Assembly: GCF_022458895.1 (NCBI RefSeq)
Contig: NZ_JAINFL010000010.1
Coordinates: forward strand, 159,790 to 223,789
Source: Roseihalotalea indica
Lineage (GTDB): Bacteria; Bacteroidota; Bacteroidia; Cytophagales; Cyclobacteriaceae
Direction of reading: 5' to 3'
DNA: 64,000 bases
Shown piece by piece: positions 44,212-53,164 of the stretch (positions within the stretch are counted from its first letter, which is position 1; each line of letters begins with the position of its first letter). A program made the translations under genes and the position numbers. Below the pieces are notes generated by a model. It saw only the letters and a list, made by a program, of their open reading frames with translations. It ran no database searches and was not told where the DNA came from.

Positions 44212-46380
44212 TTACAACTTAATGTTCTTTACCGGTTCGTCGGCCAGACCGGTGGAACGGGCGATATCCATCAGTTTGGTCAGACTATCTTTGGTGCCGG
44301 GCTGGTCAGTCTGGTTCATCAGCTTGAACAGCAGAGCAGACACGGTGAGGTTCTTCATATCTTCGGCAGATACTCCGAACTGACTGATGAACTTCTTCAG
44401 ATTATCCTTGAAAGCCCCGCCGCCATTGGTATGAAAGAAGGTGTCTTTAATATCCAACAGCGTAGTGTTCTTCCGAACCATGCCATCGATCGCTTTGCCT
44501 TTGGCAATGGAGCCCATAATCTGGTCAAACAGCATGGTTTCTCCCCCGATGATCTCAATATTAGATGCCTTCAGGGCTTCGCTGATCACCTGGGCCTGAG
44601 CCTCGGCAATGTCCTTTTGGATATTGATCTTGGCCAGTTCAAGGGCTTTCTCGGTTTCCAGACGAAGTTTGAACTCTTCGTGATCTTTACCCGGTCCGTC
44701 CAGTACCTGCATGGCATTGGCTTTGTCGCGGATACCTTCAGCTTCGGCTTTGTATTTCTCCTGCATCACTCTAGCTTCGGCCATGCCCTGCTTCTCATCG
44801 GCAGTGGCTTTGATCTCCACCACTTCAGCATCGGCCTTACCCTGCTCCTTGCTTACCTGGGCCGCCACCATACCAATCTTATGATCGGCTTCGGATTGGG
44901 CTTCGGCCCGTAGTCGGATACCCTGCGCTTCGGCTTCCGCCTGGGCTTCGATTACTCCGGCTTCGGCTTCTCCTTCTTTCTCGCGAGCGGCGGCTTTGGC
45001 CTCCATTACCTGCGCTTCGGACAATCCGATGGCCGCATTCTGAGCAGCTTCGGCATCGGCCATAATCTTCATGGCTTTGGCGCGGTGCTCGGCTGATTCC
45101 TCCTCGGCCTGAGCATCAATCATGATTTGCTTGGAGCGATGTTCGGAGGCTTGCTTGGCGGCTTCCGCAGCTTTGATTTCTTTCACCAGGGATTCCTGCG
45201 CTTCTTTCTCGGCATTGATCAGCGCCACTTCCTTGTTTCGATCGGCTTCCGCTTTGGCGCGCGTATCTTTGATCTTCTCTTCTTCTTCCACCGTAGCTTT
45301 CTCGACCATTACCCGCTCCCGGATCACCTCCTGAATATTCTTCCGCTCTTCTTCCAGGGATTTCTCCTTCTCGATGCGAGCAAGTTCAACAACCCGCTCC
45401 CGCTCCGTGGCTTCTAAGGCTTTTGCCTGCGCAACTCGCTCTATTTCAATAGCATCGGTGCGCTCCTTGTTGCGCTGAGCCACCAGAATCTGACGTTCTT
45501 TATTCTGCTCGGCTACTCCGATTTCTTCTTCGGTCCGGATGCGGGCCTCTTCCGAACGCTTGTGCTCTTCCTGCCGTACTTTTTCCCGTTCGGCATTTTC
45601 TCTTGATCGAATATTGGTCACTTCACTTTCCTGGCGCTCCCGCTGCTCGGTCAATTGCTTCTCCAGTTGCAGAATAGTTTCTTCGGCTTCCACATCCTGC
45701 TTCTTAATGGTTTTCCGCTTCTCGTTTTCAATCAGGTTGGACTGAATCTTTTGCTGGGCGGTCAGGTCAATGATCTTCTTGATACCTTCGGAATCCAGAA
45801 TGTTGTCTTCGTTCAGGTACTCCAGCGGAGTTTGTTCCAGGTAATCAATAGCGCAGTCATCCAGAATGTAGCCATTCAGGTCCGTACCGATCTCTTCCAG
45901 GATTTTATCCTTGAACTTTGCCCGGGAGTTGTACAGCTCCACGAATTCAAAGTGCTTACCCACGGTTTTCAGAGCTTCGGAGAATTTTGCATCAAACAAA
46001 ATCTCCAGCTGCTTGGGGTCAGAAGCACGGTCGCAACCAATGGACTGAGCAACGTGGATGACATCTTCTTTGGTTTTATTAACCCGTGAAAAGAAGGTCA
46101 CCTGAATATCAGCCCGTAAATTGTCTTTACAGATCAGCCCGTCTTTTCCGGTCCGGGAGATCATGATGGTTTTCACCGTGATGTCCATGACCTCTAACCG
46201 GTGCAGTACCGGGACGACCATCAGCCCCGAAAAAGAGACTTTGGCTCCGCCGGTTCCGCCGGTAACAATCAAGGCTTGCCCCTGCGAGGCTTTGTTGTAC
46301 ATCTTGATGATGGCAACTCCGATCGCAAACAAGAGCACGATCAGGATAATGCCTACGAATAGTGCGATAGATCCTTCCAT
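44212..46380 (-). CDS. Flotillin-family membrane scaffold protein
   Basis: 722 residues. One N-terminal helix (about 5-27, ALFVGIILIVLLFAIGVAI), then an SPFH/band-7 domain (about 30-215: GQALIVTGGTGGAKVSFSGLMVVPVLHRLEVMDITVKTI...). A very long Glu/Ala-rich coiled coil (about 215-590) carries EA repeats such as AEAQAEAEAQGIRLRAEAQ. The C-terminal flotillin region is ETMLFDQIMGSIAKGKAIDGMV. Flotillins oligomerise at the membrane and organise rigid, stress-responsive domains. It lies 12 bp downstream of the OB-fold NfeD-like gene, with which flotillins usually pair. Longer than YuaG/FloT (about 500 residues) because of the extended coiled coil and tail. Confidence 0.92.
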   Translation of the reverse strand: MEGSIALFVGIILIVLLFAIGVAIIKMYNKASQGQALIVTGGTGGAKVSFSGLMVVPVLHRLEVMDITVKTIMISRTGKDGLICKDNLRADIQVTFFSRVNKTKEDVIHVAQSIGCDRASDPKQLEILFDAKFSEALKTVGKHFEFVELYNSRAKFKDKILEEIGTDLNGYILDDCAIDYLEQTPLEYLNEDNILDSEGIKKIIDLTAQQKIQSNLIENEKRKTIKKQDVEAEETILQLEKQLTEQRERQESEVTNIRSRENAEREKVRQEEHKRSEEARIRTEEEIGVAEQNKERQILVAQRNKERTDAIEIERVAQAKALEATERERVVELARIEKEKSLEEERKNIQEVIRERVMVEKATVEEEEKIKDTRAKAEADRNKEVALINAEKEAQESLVKEIKAAEAAKQASEHRSKQIMIDAQAEEESAEHRAKAMKIMADAEAAQNAAIGLSEAQVMEAKAAAREKEGEAEAGVIEAQAEAEAQGIRLRAEAQSEADHKIGMVAAQVSKEQGKADAEVVEIKATADEKQGMAEARVMQEKYKAEAEGIRDKANAMQVLDGPGKDHEEFKLRLETEKALELAKINIQKDIAEAQAQVISEALKASNIEIIGGETMLFDQIMGSIAKGKAIDGMVRKNTTLLDIKDTFFHTNGGGAFKDNLKKFISQFGVSAEDMKNLTVSALLFKLMNQTDQPGTKDSLTKLMDIARSTGLADEPVKNIKL

Positions 46381-46392
46381 TTTGAGTAGAGT

Positions 46393-47028
46393 TTAGTTGA
46401 TATAGGGTTCGATAAAGTAAATGTTGCGTCCTTCCTGCTGCTCGATCACCATGCCGGTCTCTCCCCGGTCCAGGGTAATCCCCTCGTACGTTTTGACGTT
46501 CAGCAGAAGGGGGGCGCCGGAAGTTTGTACCCGCGCCTGTCCAGCTTTCAGATGACTGGCTTGTGAGGTAATGGTACAGATTTTTCCGATCACCGTTTCG
46601 TTCGCCTCCTGGTTGAGTCCGGCAAACACTTTCACCAACGGAGTGGTCAGGAATTTGGCAATGAACAACCCGGCGACTAAAGACGGTAGTAAAACCAGTA
46701 GTCCGATCATGAATGAGGAGTTACCGAGATAGTAATTTCCAAGTACGGATAGCACCCAGACGGGCAAAATCCAGAATGAGAGAAACACCATAAGCGGGAT
46801 CTGACCCAGATTAAAGAAGGCCAGCACTCCATCAAAGCCAGCGCCGGAAAGATGACCGTCCACGTCCGCGTCAACATCTACATCAGTGTCCAGATCAAGG
46901 TCCACATCCAGTGAGTCAATGTCAATAGCTCCGAGCAATACCACCAGCCAGTAGATAAGCACAAAGGCCAGCAATAAGGTGGGAATCAGATTGGGTGCCG
47001 ACACGGCGGCGGTGAATAGTTCTTTCAT
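46393..47028 (-). CDS. YqiJ-like OB-fold membrane protein (NfeD family partner of flotillin)
   Basis: 211 residues. Helix 1 at about 12-33, followed by a striking acidic loop in which V/L alternates with D (DSLDVDLDLDTDVDVDADVD, about 37-58), then two or three helices (about 70-135). A C-terminal OB-fold domain (about 145-211: ANETVIGKICTITSQASHLKAGQARVQTSGAPLLLNVKTYEG...) completes the YqiJ/DUF1449 architecture. NfeD-type proteins partner with SPFH proteins. The acidic loop may bind divalent cations. It lies 62 bp after pspA and 12 bp before the flotillin gene. Confidence 0.85.
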   Translation of the reverse strand: MKELFTAAVSAPNLIPTLLLAFVLIYWLVVLLGAIDIDSLDVDLDLDTDVDVDADVDGHLSGAGFDGVLAFFNLGQIPLMVFLSFWILPVWVLSVLGNYYLGNSSFMIGLLVLLPSLVAGLFIAKFLTTPLVKVFAGLNQEANETVIGKICTITSQASHLKAGQARVQTSGAPLLLNVKTYEGITLDRGETGMVIEQQEGRNIYFIEPYIN

Positions 47029-47090
47029 GGCGTTATATTAGTTATCGGATCGCTGGCAACGTAAACTGACGCTGCCAGCGGTTCCGGGTT

Positions 47091-47846
47091 TTACTTCTCT
47101 TCGTCGGAGGTATCAGCGTCTGCCTCTTCAGCATCGGCAACCTCGGGTAACCCCAACCTTTTTTTCAGCTCCAGCAAACGCGCGTCGGCAGAAGGACGCT
47201 CACCGCTCCCCAGAGCTCGGTCAATTTCAGCATCCACACTGGTGGGCTGGTTGGCAATCTCTCCGTAGGACTCAGCCAAAGACTCTTCCTCTTCTACCCG
47301 TGCTTTCATGCGCTCCAGCATGGAAACGGTGCTGCTGGCATCAATGCCCGCCATTTGCTTATGGATGTTTTTGGTGGCCGTGCTCACTTTCATGCGCGCC
47401 TTGAGGGTTCGCAATTCATTTTCCCAAGTGCCAATATTGGCTTTCAGCGTGTCTACGGTTCCTTCTAACTGTTGGACCGAGGCATCGTAACGACGGGCTT
47501 CCTGCTGGCGCATGGCTACATCTTTTTCTGCATGTTCTTTTCGGCGCAACGCTTCGGAAGCCAATCGATCCGCTTCGTCAGAATCTAGCTCACCGGCTTC
47601 TGATTTGCGTAAAAGCAGGATCGCTTTATGCTCATATTCACTCACACGTTGCTCATAGGTGCCTATCTCCCGGTTGGTCCGGATTTGCAGGGCTTTTACC
47701 TCAGCCAGTGATTGCAGCGCTTTGTCCATTTCCAATTTCAGGTCACGAATGCCCTGCTCGGTTACTTTGATGGGGTCTTCTAATTTGCTTATCGCCGCAT
47801 GGGCTTCGGCTTGTCCTATCTTAAAGATTCGGGTGAAAATACTCAT
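47091..47846 (-). CDS. pspA: PspA/IM30-family membrane-stress protein
   Basis: 251 residues, almost wholly helical: MSIFTRIFKIGQAEAHAAISKLEDPIKVTEQGIRDLKLEMDKALQSLAEVKA is the standard N-terminal amphipathic helix and hairpin, and the following helices (about 60-200) carry the ESCRT-III-like coiled coil. The acidic C-terminal tail (VADAEEADADTSDEEK) is unusual. PspA coats damaged membranes and oligomerises into rods. It is the first gene of the leftward locus, downstream of the dyad-containing promoter at 47933-47965. Confidence 0.93.
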   Translation of the reverse strand: MSIFTRIFKIGQAEAHAAISKLEDPIKVTEQGIRDLKLEMDKALQSLAEVKALQIRTNREIGTYEQRVSEYEHKAILLLRKSEAGELDSDEADRLASEALRRKEHAEKDVAMRQQEARRYDASVQQLEGTVDTLKANIGTWENELRTLKARMKVSTATKNIHKQMAGIDASSTVSMLERMKARVEEEESLAESYGEIANQPTSVDAEIDRALGSGERPSADARLLELKKRLGLPEVADAEEADADTSDEEK

Positions 47847-47932
47847 GGTAGTGTTGTTAAAATGAAAGTTACTGATATTACATTAATAGCAGGTTTCCTG
47901 ATATGGTCATCTTACGCACTACCCAATATTTC

Positions 47933-47953
47933 ATGACAATGACGAATTGTCAT
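47933..47953. promoter_or_regulatory. Perfect 8+8 bp dyad, candidate operator of the psp locus
   Basis: Arms ATGACAAT (47933-47940) and ATTGTCAT (47946-47953) flank the 5-bp centre GACGA. The dyad begins 4 bases after the TAnnTTTG box of the leftward psp promoter, i.e. at the expected transcription start, the classical position for a repressor site. The divergently encoded XRE-type regulator is the obvious candidate to bind it. The distance to the pspA start is 87 bp. Confidence 0.7.
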
Positions 47954-47957
47954 AAAA

Positions 47958-47965
47958 CAAACGTA
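47958..47965 (-). promoter_or_regulatory. -7 box (TACGTTTG) of the psp/flotillin operon
   Basis: Read on the minus strand the sequence is TACGTTTG, an exact TAnnTTTG match, located about 112 bp upstream of the pspA start codon. No clear -33 TTTG is found 19-21 bp before it, as expected for a promoter that may need an activator or an alternative sigma factor. Confidence 0.6.
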
Positions 47966-48069
47966 GCACAAAGAAAAGAAAGGAGATCGTTTTTTACGGC
48001 CCCATTTTCTTCAGAAACCTACATAGCCATCATTAGATGACTTAATAAAATACTAACTTGGTTAACCGG

Positions 48070-48101
48070 TTTGGTATTCAGTAAGTATATACGTAGCTTT
48101 A
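48070..48101 (+). promoter_or_regulatory. Promoter of the XRE regulator gene
   Basis: TTTG (48070-48073), 20-bp spacer and TAGCTTTA (48094-48101) match the Bacteroidota TTTG-N19/21-TAnnTTTG consensus at 7 of 8 positions in the -7 box. Transcription would start about 48107 and give a leader of roughly 40 nt to ATG 48149, which supports that start over the upstream ATG at 48071. Confidence 0.6.
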
Positions 48102-48148
48102 CTAAAAATGTTAGCACTACTAATAAAATTAGATTTAAATTTTTCAAA

Positions 48149-48916
48149 ATGTCGGTAATTGGTAAAAATATCAAGAAAATAAGGGGCATTAAACATATCA
48201 GTCAGGCAGAATTTGCTGATATCTTTGATATCTCTCGAGCCAGTATTGGGGCTTATGAAGAAGGACGGGCCGAACCTCGCCTGGAAACAATCATCCTTAT
48301 TGCTAACTACTTTAGCATATCCATTGATACGCTGCTTACCAAAGAGCTATCAACTTCTGAATTACGAGAGTATGACATCACTGATGGAAAGACCCCCATT
48401 ATTACTGAAAATAATGACAAAGACTTAAAGAAGGAAGACACCCCCCTAGTAAAGCGGGATAGCTACGTAGAATACATCGTTAATTATCAGCATAAAGATT
48501 ACATCAACAACCTGCCCTTTGTACGATTGCCTGACACTCCTCAAAAGAAATCCCGGGCTTTCGAGGTACAAAACGATGCAATGGAAGCCAACCGGAAAGG
48601 GTTACTGAAAGGCGACATTCTTTCGTGTGCCCCGGTGCTGCTTTCTCCGGAGAAAAAACTAAGTAAAGATGGCGTTTATGTGATTGTAATGGAAGAAGAC
48701 ATCTACGTTCGCCGGTACGATCATGCCGATGAGCAATTGTTTTTCCGAGCCGACAACCCGAACTACGAGACTTTGGAAATTCAGCGGGATAAAATCCTGG
48801 AACTGTGGAAAGTCATTGGTTTTTATAGCACCGTGCTGAAACCACCCTTGTTTCTGGAAGAACGCGTGGCATTGCTGGAGCGAAAAGTGGCTGACCTGGA
48901 AAATCGCTTAGGATGA
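48149..48916 (+). CDS. XRE-family regulator with a degenerate S24/LexA-like domain
   Basis: 255 residues from ATG 48149. N-terminal HTH_3 at about 2-60: IGKNIKKIRGIKHISQAEFADIFDISRASIGAYEEGRAEPRLETI. Linker, then an S24-like C-terminal domain at about 130-225. In LexA/CI proteins the self-cleavage Ser lies in GDSM and the Lys in a VKR motif; here the corresponding segments read NDAM and VRRY, so both catalytic residues are replaced. It is therefore probably a stable dimeric repressor or ligand sensor rather than a self-cleaving one. A short C-terminal coiled coil (ERVALLERKVADLENRL) should help dimerise. Divergent from pspA, with a dyad operator between; the likely regulator of that locus. 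Confidence 0.82.
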   Translation: MSVIGKNIKKIRGIKHISQAEFADIFDISRASIGAYEEGRAEPRLETIILIANYFSISIDTLLTKELSTSELREYDITDGKTPIITENNDKDLKKEDTPLVKRDSYVEYIVNYQHKDYINNLPFVRLPDTPQKKSRAFEVQNDAMEANRKGLLKGDILSCAPVLLSPEKKLSKDGVYVIVMEEDIYVRRYDHADEQLFFRADNPNYETLEIQRDKILELWKVIGFYSTVLKPPLFLEERVALLERKVADLENRLG

Positions 48917-48983
48917 AGGTGCAGAAGTACCCCCTACTCATCTAAACATATAGATAAAAGTAGCCTTCAGCACCTTAACTCAT

Positions 48984-51629
48984 TTACCACTTGTACTCCC
49001 GATGCTCTTCCTCTTCCTCCATCTCCAGCAACAGGTTCGCGATCAGGGCAGTCCAGCCGGTTTGGTGGGACGCTCCGAGGCCTTGTCCGGTGTCTCCGTT
49101 GAAAAATTCGTAGAACAGATGGTGGTCCCGGAAATGTTCATTTTCCGAGTAATGGTCGTAATGGTGATTAGCATGATAATGAAACTTGCCGGCCGGGTCA
49201 CGCTCAAAGATTTTCAGAAGGCGCTTGCTTAGCTCCTGGGCAATTTGCTTCAAACTTAGCATATTTCCTGAGCCGGTAGGAAACTCGTAAGTATAGGCAT
49301 CTCCATAGAACTGATAATACTTTCGGAGCGACTGAATGATAAGATAATTTAGCGGAAACCAGATGGGGCCACGCCAGTTAGAGTTACCACCAAACATATC
49401 TGACGTGCTTTCTCCTGGCTCATACTGAATCTTATGCTGCCCATGGTGATCAAACACATACGGATTTTCCTGGTGATGCTTAGACAGAGACCGGATGCCG
49501 TAGTCTGAAAGAAACTCATTTTCATCCAACAATCGCTTCAAAAGATGCTCTAACCGGAAACCCCGCATCATTGAAAATAAATAACTATTGCTTTTATTTT
49601 TCTCTTCAATCCGGGATATCAACGACGCCAGATCAGGCCGAGTGCGGATAATATTAATGGCCCGGATTTTAAATTCATATAACTGGTCAAAGATTTTGCC
49701 AGGCATTACTTCCACAGCAAACATAGGAATGATACCTACTAATGAGCGCACTCGCATGCGTTGGGTGCCTCCGTTTTCAAACTGAACCACATCATAGTAG
49801 AAATTATCTTCATCATCCCAGAGGGAGATATTTCGCTGGCCGATATGATGCATTGCCCAGGCGATATTCAGGAAATGCCGAAAAAATTTAGCTGCGGATT
49901 CTTCATAAGCGGCATTGTAGCGCGCCAGCTCCAAAGACATACGAAGCATATTGAGGGCAAACATGGCCATCCAGCTGGTGGCGTCGGCTTGCTGCATTTT
50001 TTTAATACCGGGTGGCATGTAGCTACGATCAAAAACTCCGATATTATCCAGCCCCAGAAAGCCTCCTTCGAACAGATCAATTCCGTTGACATCTTTCTGA
50101 TTGACCCACCAGGTAAAGTTCATCAATAGTTTCTGGAAAGCCCGCTCCAGAAAGTCCCAGTCTGATACCCCCCGGTCCTTTTTATCCTTTTCGTACACGT
50201 GCCAGACCGCCCAGGCATGTACGGGAGGATTGACATCGCTGAAATTCCATTCATACGCGGGTATTTGTCCATTGGGGTGCATGTAATACTCCCGCAACAT
50301 TAGTTGTAGCTGTTCTTTGGCAAAATCCATATCCACGTGGGCAAAGGTCCAGGTATGAAAGGCCAGGTCCCAGGCAGCATACCAGGGATACTCCCACTTA
50401 TCGGGCATAGAGATGATATGACGGTTGGTTAGGTGCTGCCAGTCGAAATTCCGGCTATAATTTCGCTGCGGAGGTGTTCCGCCTGGTTCACCGAAGAGCC
50501 ATTTGAACACGTCCAGGTAATAAAACTGTTTGGTCCATAAAAGCCCGCTAAATGCGCTCCTTAGAAGCTTTTTCCGGTCATTACTTAAGTGCTCAGGAGC
50601 AACCGCTTCGTAATACGCATCGGTTTCTGACTGCCGAAGGTGGAAGATGTCGTTAAAATCAGCCCAGGGATCATTCAAGCGTTGTTTGCTAAGCCGGACC
50701 CGGAATGTACGAGACTCGCCGGCTGGTATTTCTTCTTTGAGCCAAACACAAGATTTGGTGCCCCGTTTTTCGGGATTTACACTATCATCTCCTTCTACTA
50801 CGTAATCATTAATTCCATCTTTAACGTAGTGGTAATCATTCCTGCTTTGAAAAATTCGGTCATTGTTCGTTTCATTCTCACAAAATAGCTGCTCACCATG
50901 TTCGTGATAAAAAAAATATTTTCCATTCCGGCTAGAACTTGCTCTAATGCAGGCCTCGGAATCTGAAAACATCGTTGGGCGAGGATACCGGGGGTTGTGC
51001 TTCCAGTAATTGCGAAACCACAGATGAGGCAGCACATGAATTGTTGCCGGAAGATCGCCCCGGTTATAGACGATAACCCGCATTAAGATATCATCAACAT
51101 TCGCTTTGGCATACTCTATATAGCAGTCGAAATAGCGGTTTTTCTCAAAAGCACTGGTATCGAGAATTTCAAATTCAGACTGGGTACGGCTGCGATGATT
51201 TTTTTGCTGAAGTTCGTCGTACGGAAAGGAAGTTTGAGGATATTTATATAAAAACCTACAGTAAGAATGCGTTGGCGATGCATCAAGATGGTAGTACAGC
51301 TCCTTTACATCTTCTCCATGATTTCCCTGATGGTTGGTCAGTCCGAAGAGACGCTCTTTCAGTATGGGGTCGTTACCATTCCAGAAAGCGGGTGCCAGGC
51401 AGAGAATCTGGTGCTGATCACAAAAGCCCGCAATTCCTTCCTCACCCCAGCGGTAAGCAATGCTACGAGCCTGATCATGGGAAATACTGTTCCATGTATT
51501 CCCGTTATCGGTATAATCTTCTCTTACCGTACCCCATTGTCGTTCGGTGAGGTAGGTTCCCCATTTTTTCCAGTTTCGGTTATCACGTGATTCTCGCAAG
51601 CGTTCCTGCTCTATCGTCTTCGCATCCAT
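48984..51629 (-). CDS. Large GH63/MGH1-like glucosidase, cytoplasmic
   Basis: 881 residues, no signal peptide. The N-terminal beta-sandwich (about 1-330) starts RDNRNWKKWGTYLTERQWGTVREDYTDNGNTWNSISHDQARSIAYRWGEEGIAGFCD. The (alpha/alpha)6 catalytic domain (about 360-870) includes KWEYPWYAAWDLAFHTWTFAHVDMDFAKEQLQLMLREYY, GQIPAYEWNFSDVNPPVHAWAVW (putative catalytic Asp region) and WRGPIWFPLNYLI, ending GASHQTGWTALIANLLLEMEE. The family hydrolyses alpha-glucosides or glucosylglycerol-like compounds. It is the larger relative of the glycosidase at 12768-14120. It starts at ATG 51629. Confidence 0.82.
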   Translation of the reverse strand: MDAKTIEQERLRESRDNRNWKKWGTYLTERQWGTVREDYTDNGNTWNSISHDQARSIAYRWGEEGIAGFCDQHQILCLAPAFWNGNDPILKERLFGLTNHQGNHGEDVKELYYHLDASPTHSYCRFLYKYPQTSFPYDELQQKNHRSRTQSEFEILDTSAFEKNRYFDCYIEYAKANVDDILMRVIVYNRGDLPATIHVLPHLWFRNYWKHNPRYPRPTMFSDSEACIRASSSRNGKYFFYHEHGEQLFCENETNNDRIFQSRNDYHYVKDGINDYVVEGDDSVNPEKRGTKSCVWLKEEIPAGESRTFRVRLSKQRLNDPWADFNDIFHLRQSETDAYYEAVAPEHLSNDRKKLLRSAFSGLLWTKQFYYLDVFKWLFGEPGGTPPQRNYSRNFDWQHLTNRHIISMPDKWEYPWYAAWDLAFHTWTFAHVDMDFAKEQLQLMLREYYMHPNGQIPAYEWNFSDVNPPVHAWAVWHVYEKDKKDRGVSDWDFLERAFQKLLMNFTWWVNQKDVNGIDLFEGGFLGLDNIGVFDRSYMPPGIKKMQQADATSWMAMFALNMLRMSLELARYNAAYEESAAKFFRHFLNIAWAMHHIGQRNISLWDDEDNFYYDVVQFENGGTQRMRVRSLVGIIPMFAVEVMPGKIFDQLYEFKIRAINIIRTRPDLASLISRIEEKNKSNSYLFSMMRGFRLEHLLKRLLDENEFLSDYGIRSLSKHHQENPYVFDHHGQHKIQYEPGESTSDMFGGNSNWRGPIWFPLNYLIIQSLRKYYQFYGDAYTYEFPTGSGNMLSLKQIAQELSKRLLKIFERDPAGKFHYHANHHYDHYSENEHFRDHHLFYEFFNGDTGQGLGASHQTGWTALIANLLLEMEEEEEHREYKW

Positions 51630-51867
51630 AAGGTAAATCGTGGCCAGTTTATAGGTAAATGTTACTACTTTGCACCTAAGCGATAATACCGAATTTATTA
51701 TGGCTTATTTTGAAAAGTAAAACACAATATTATCACTAATAACCATATTAGAGAACAAAATTGTTCTGAATAATCAGGAAAATATCAAAAATAAATTGGG
51801 GAAATACCAATTAGAAGCATGGCAAAGGCAAGTTCTCGCCAAAACCTGGAAATAGCGAAAAAAAAGT

Positions 51868-52884
51868 CTATTCCAGGGTTACGATTACCTTACCGTAGCT
51901 CTTACGAGATTCTATAAAAGCATGAGCCTGGGGAAGTTGCTCGAACGGAAACACCTCAGAAATAACAGGACGAATATTATGTTCCTGCACATAGCTGGTT
52001 AGCGCCTGCCATTCGGACTGTACTACGTCCTGATGTTTAATGAGATAACCAATATGGGTAGCCAGCAAGCCGGTGGAGTGCTGAGCCATTTGTAATAATT
52101 TGACCCGAGGAATATTACGCAGCAGGTGAGGCCAGGTCAGCGGGTTGCGTTTATTCCACTTTAGTCCGGCCATGCCACCGATAATCAGCTTACCAAAAGG
52201 GTTTAGCAGATCGCGGCTCTTACGGAAGGTTTCGCCTCCTACTAACTCCAGCACCACGTCTACTCCCCGCCCCGACTGGGTTTCCCGAATGACCGAAGCA
52301 AAGTCCAATTCCTGATAGTTGATAGGATAATCTACTCCTAGTTTTTCCAGTAACAACAGCTTGTCAGGATGGCTGGCGGTGCCGAATACCGTACACCCAA
52401 GCCCTTTGGCCAGTTGCACTGCTGCCGTTCCAACTCCGCCAGCAGCGGCATTAATCAGCACAGAATCGGAAGATTGTAGGCGAGCCAGTTTCATTAACCC
52501 CACCCAGGCAGTCATATAATTGACAATGAAAGCAGCATTTTCTTCGGGAGAAAAAGGCTCAAGGGCTGGCAAGGTCATATAGTCGGGCACGATCATTTTT
52601 TCGGCATAGCTGCCGTACTGCCAGCCGGCAATTACGAGTTCACCAGCCTTACGGTTTACCCCCTCACCTACCGCCTCTATTTCTCCGAAAGCTTCCATTC
52701 CTAATACATACGGGAGCTTGGGTGCCCAACGGTACTGCCCCCGGCGAGAGAGAATTTCGGCGTAATTCATGCCGATACGACGCACTCTCACGCATACTTC
52801 CCCGGGACCGGGAACAGGATCTGGAACATCTTGGATTTTAAGCGAGGAGGCAGGACCGTGATGGGTAAGAGTATAAGCGCGCAT
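51868..52884 (-). CDS. MDR-family NADPH:quinone oxidoreductase / zinc-type alcohol dehydrogenase-like protein
   Basis: 338 residues from ATG 52884; a further upstream ATG (52914) would add a 10-residue tail unlike the family. GroES-like N-terminal domain (MRAYTLTHHGPASSLKIQDVPDPVPGPGEVCVRVRRIGMNYAEILSRRGQY) and Rossmann fold (SVLINAAAGGVGTAAVQLAKGLGCTVFGTASHPDKL). No zinc-ligand Cys/His pattern, so it is an NADPH-dependent quinone or enone reductase resembling VAT-1. Single gene. Confidence 0.85.
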   Translation of the reverse strand: MRAYTLTHHGPASSLKIQDVPDPVPGPGEVCVRVRRIGMNYAEILSRRGQYRWAPKLPYVLGMEAFGEIEAVGEGVNRKAGELVIAGWQYGSYAEKMIVPDYMTLPALEPFSPEENAAFIVNYMTAWVGLMKLARLQSSDSVLINAAAGGVGTAAVQLAKGLGCTVFGTASHPDKLLLLEKLGVDYPINYQELDFASVIRETQSGRGVDVVLELVGGETFRKSRDLLNPFGKLIIGGMAGLKWNKRNPLTWPHLLRNIPRVKLLQMAQHSTGLLATHIGYLIKHQDVVQSEWQALTSYVQEHNIRPVISEVFPFEQLPQAHAFIESRKSYGKVIVTLE

Positions 52885-53062
52885 TTTACAATTAAAGTTG
52901 AAAGATGACCCCAAAGATAAAAGTAAAATCCCTCCATGAACATTTTAAGGAAATTCTTTCTTAGGTTTTCTTACCATAAAGGCTGAGGAGTCTCTTTACA
53001 TAAGAGCTGGAAAACTGCCTACCATTTATTAAGAAGCCATTTTCTATCCTAAGTTTTATGAA

Positions 53063-53164
53063 TGTTGCCGGAGGCAGTCAGCAGGAGGCCGTACGGAAAG
53101 ACCGGCCTGCTGCCACCCGCTTCCTGGCATGTCATGGAAAGAAATCAGAATAACGCCTCATGAT
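53063..53164 (+). repeat. Dispersed intergenic repeat, copy B
   Basis: Homologous to 12599-12699. This copy has a strong internal hairpin: CAGCAGGAGGCCGT pairs with the complementary run ending in CGGCCTGCTG around 53080-53112. It ends with TAACGCCTCATGAT against the stop codon of the VOC gene. Confidence 0.6.

Larger units (their letters stand above)
47847..48148. other. Divergent control region of pspA and the XRE regulator
   Basis: Contains both promoters: the leftward -7 box with its overlapping dyad, and the rightward TTTG-N20-TAGCTTTA. A palindrome GGTTAACC lies at 48060-48067, just before the -33 box of the regulator and possibly another binding site. No gene is seen. Confidence 0.6.
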
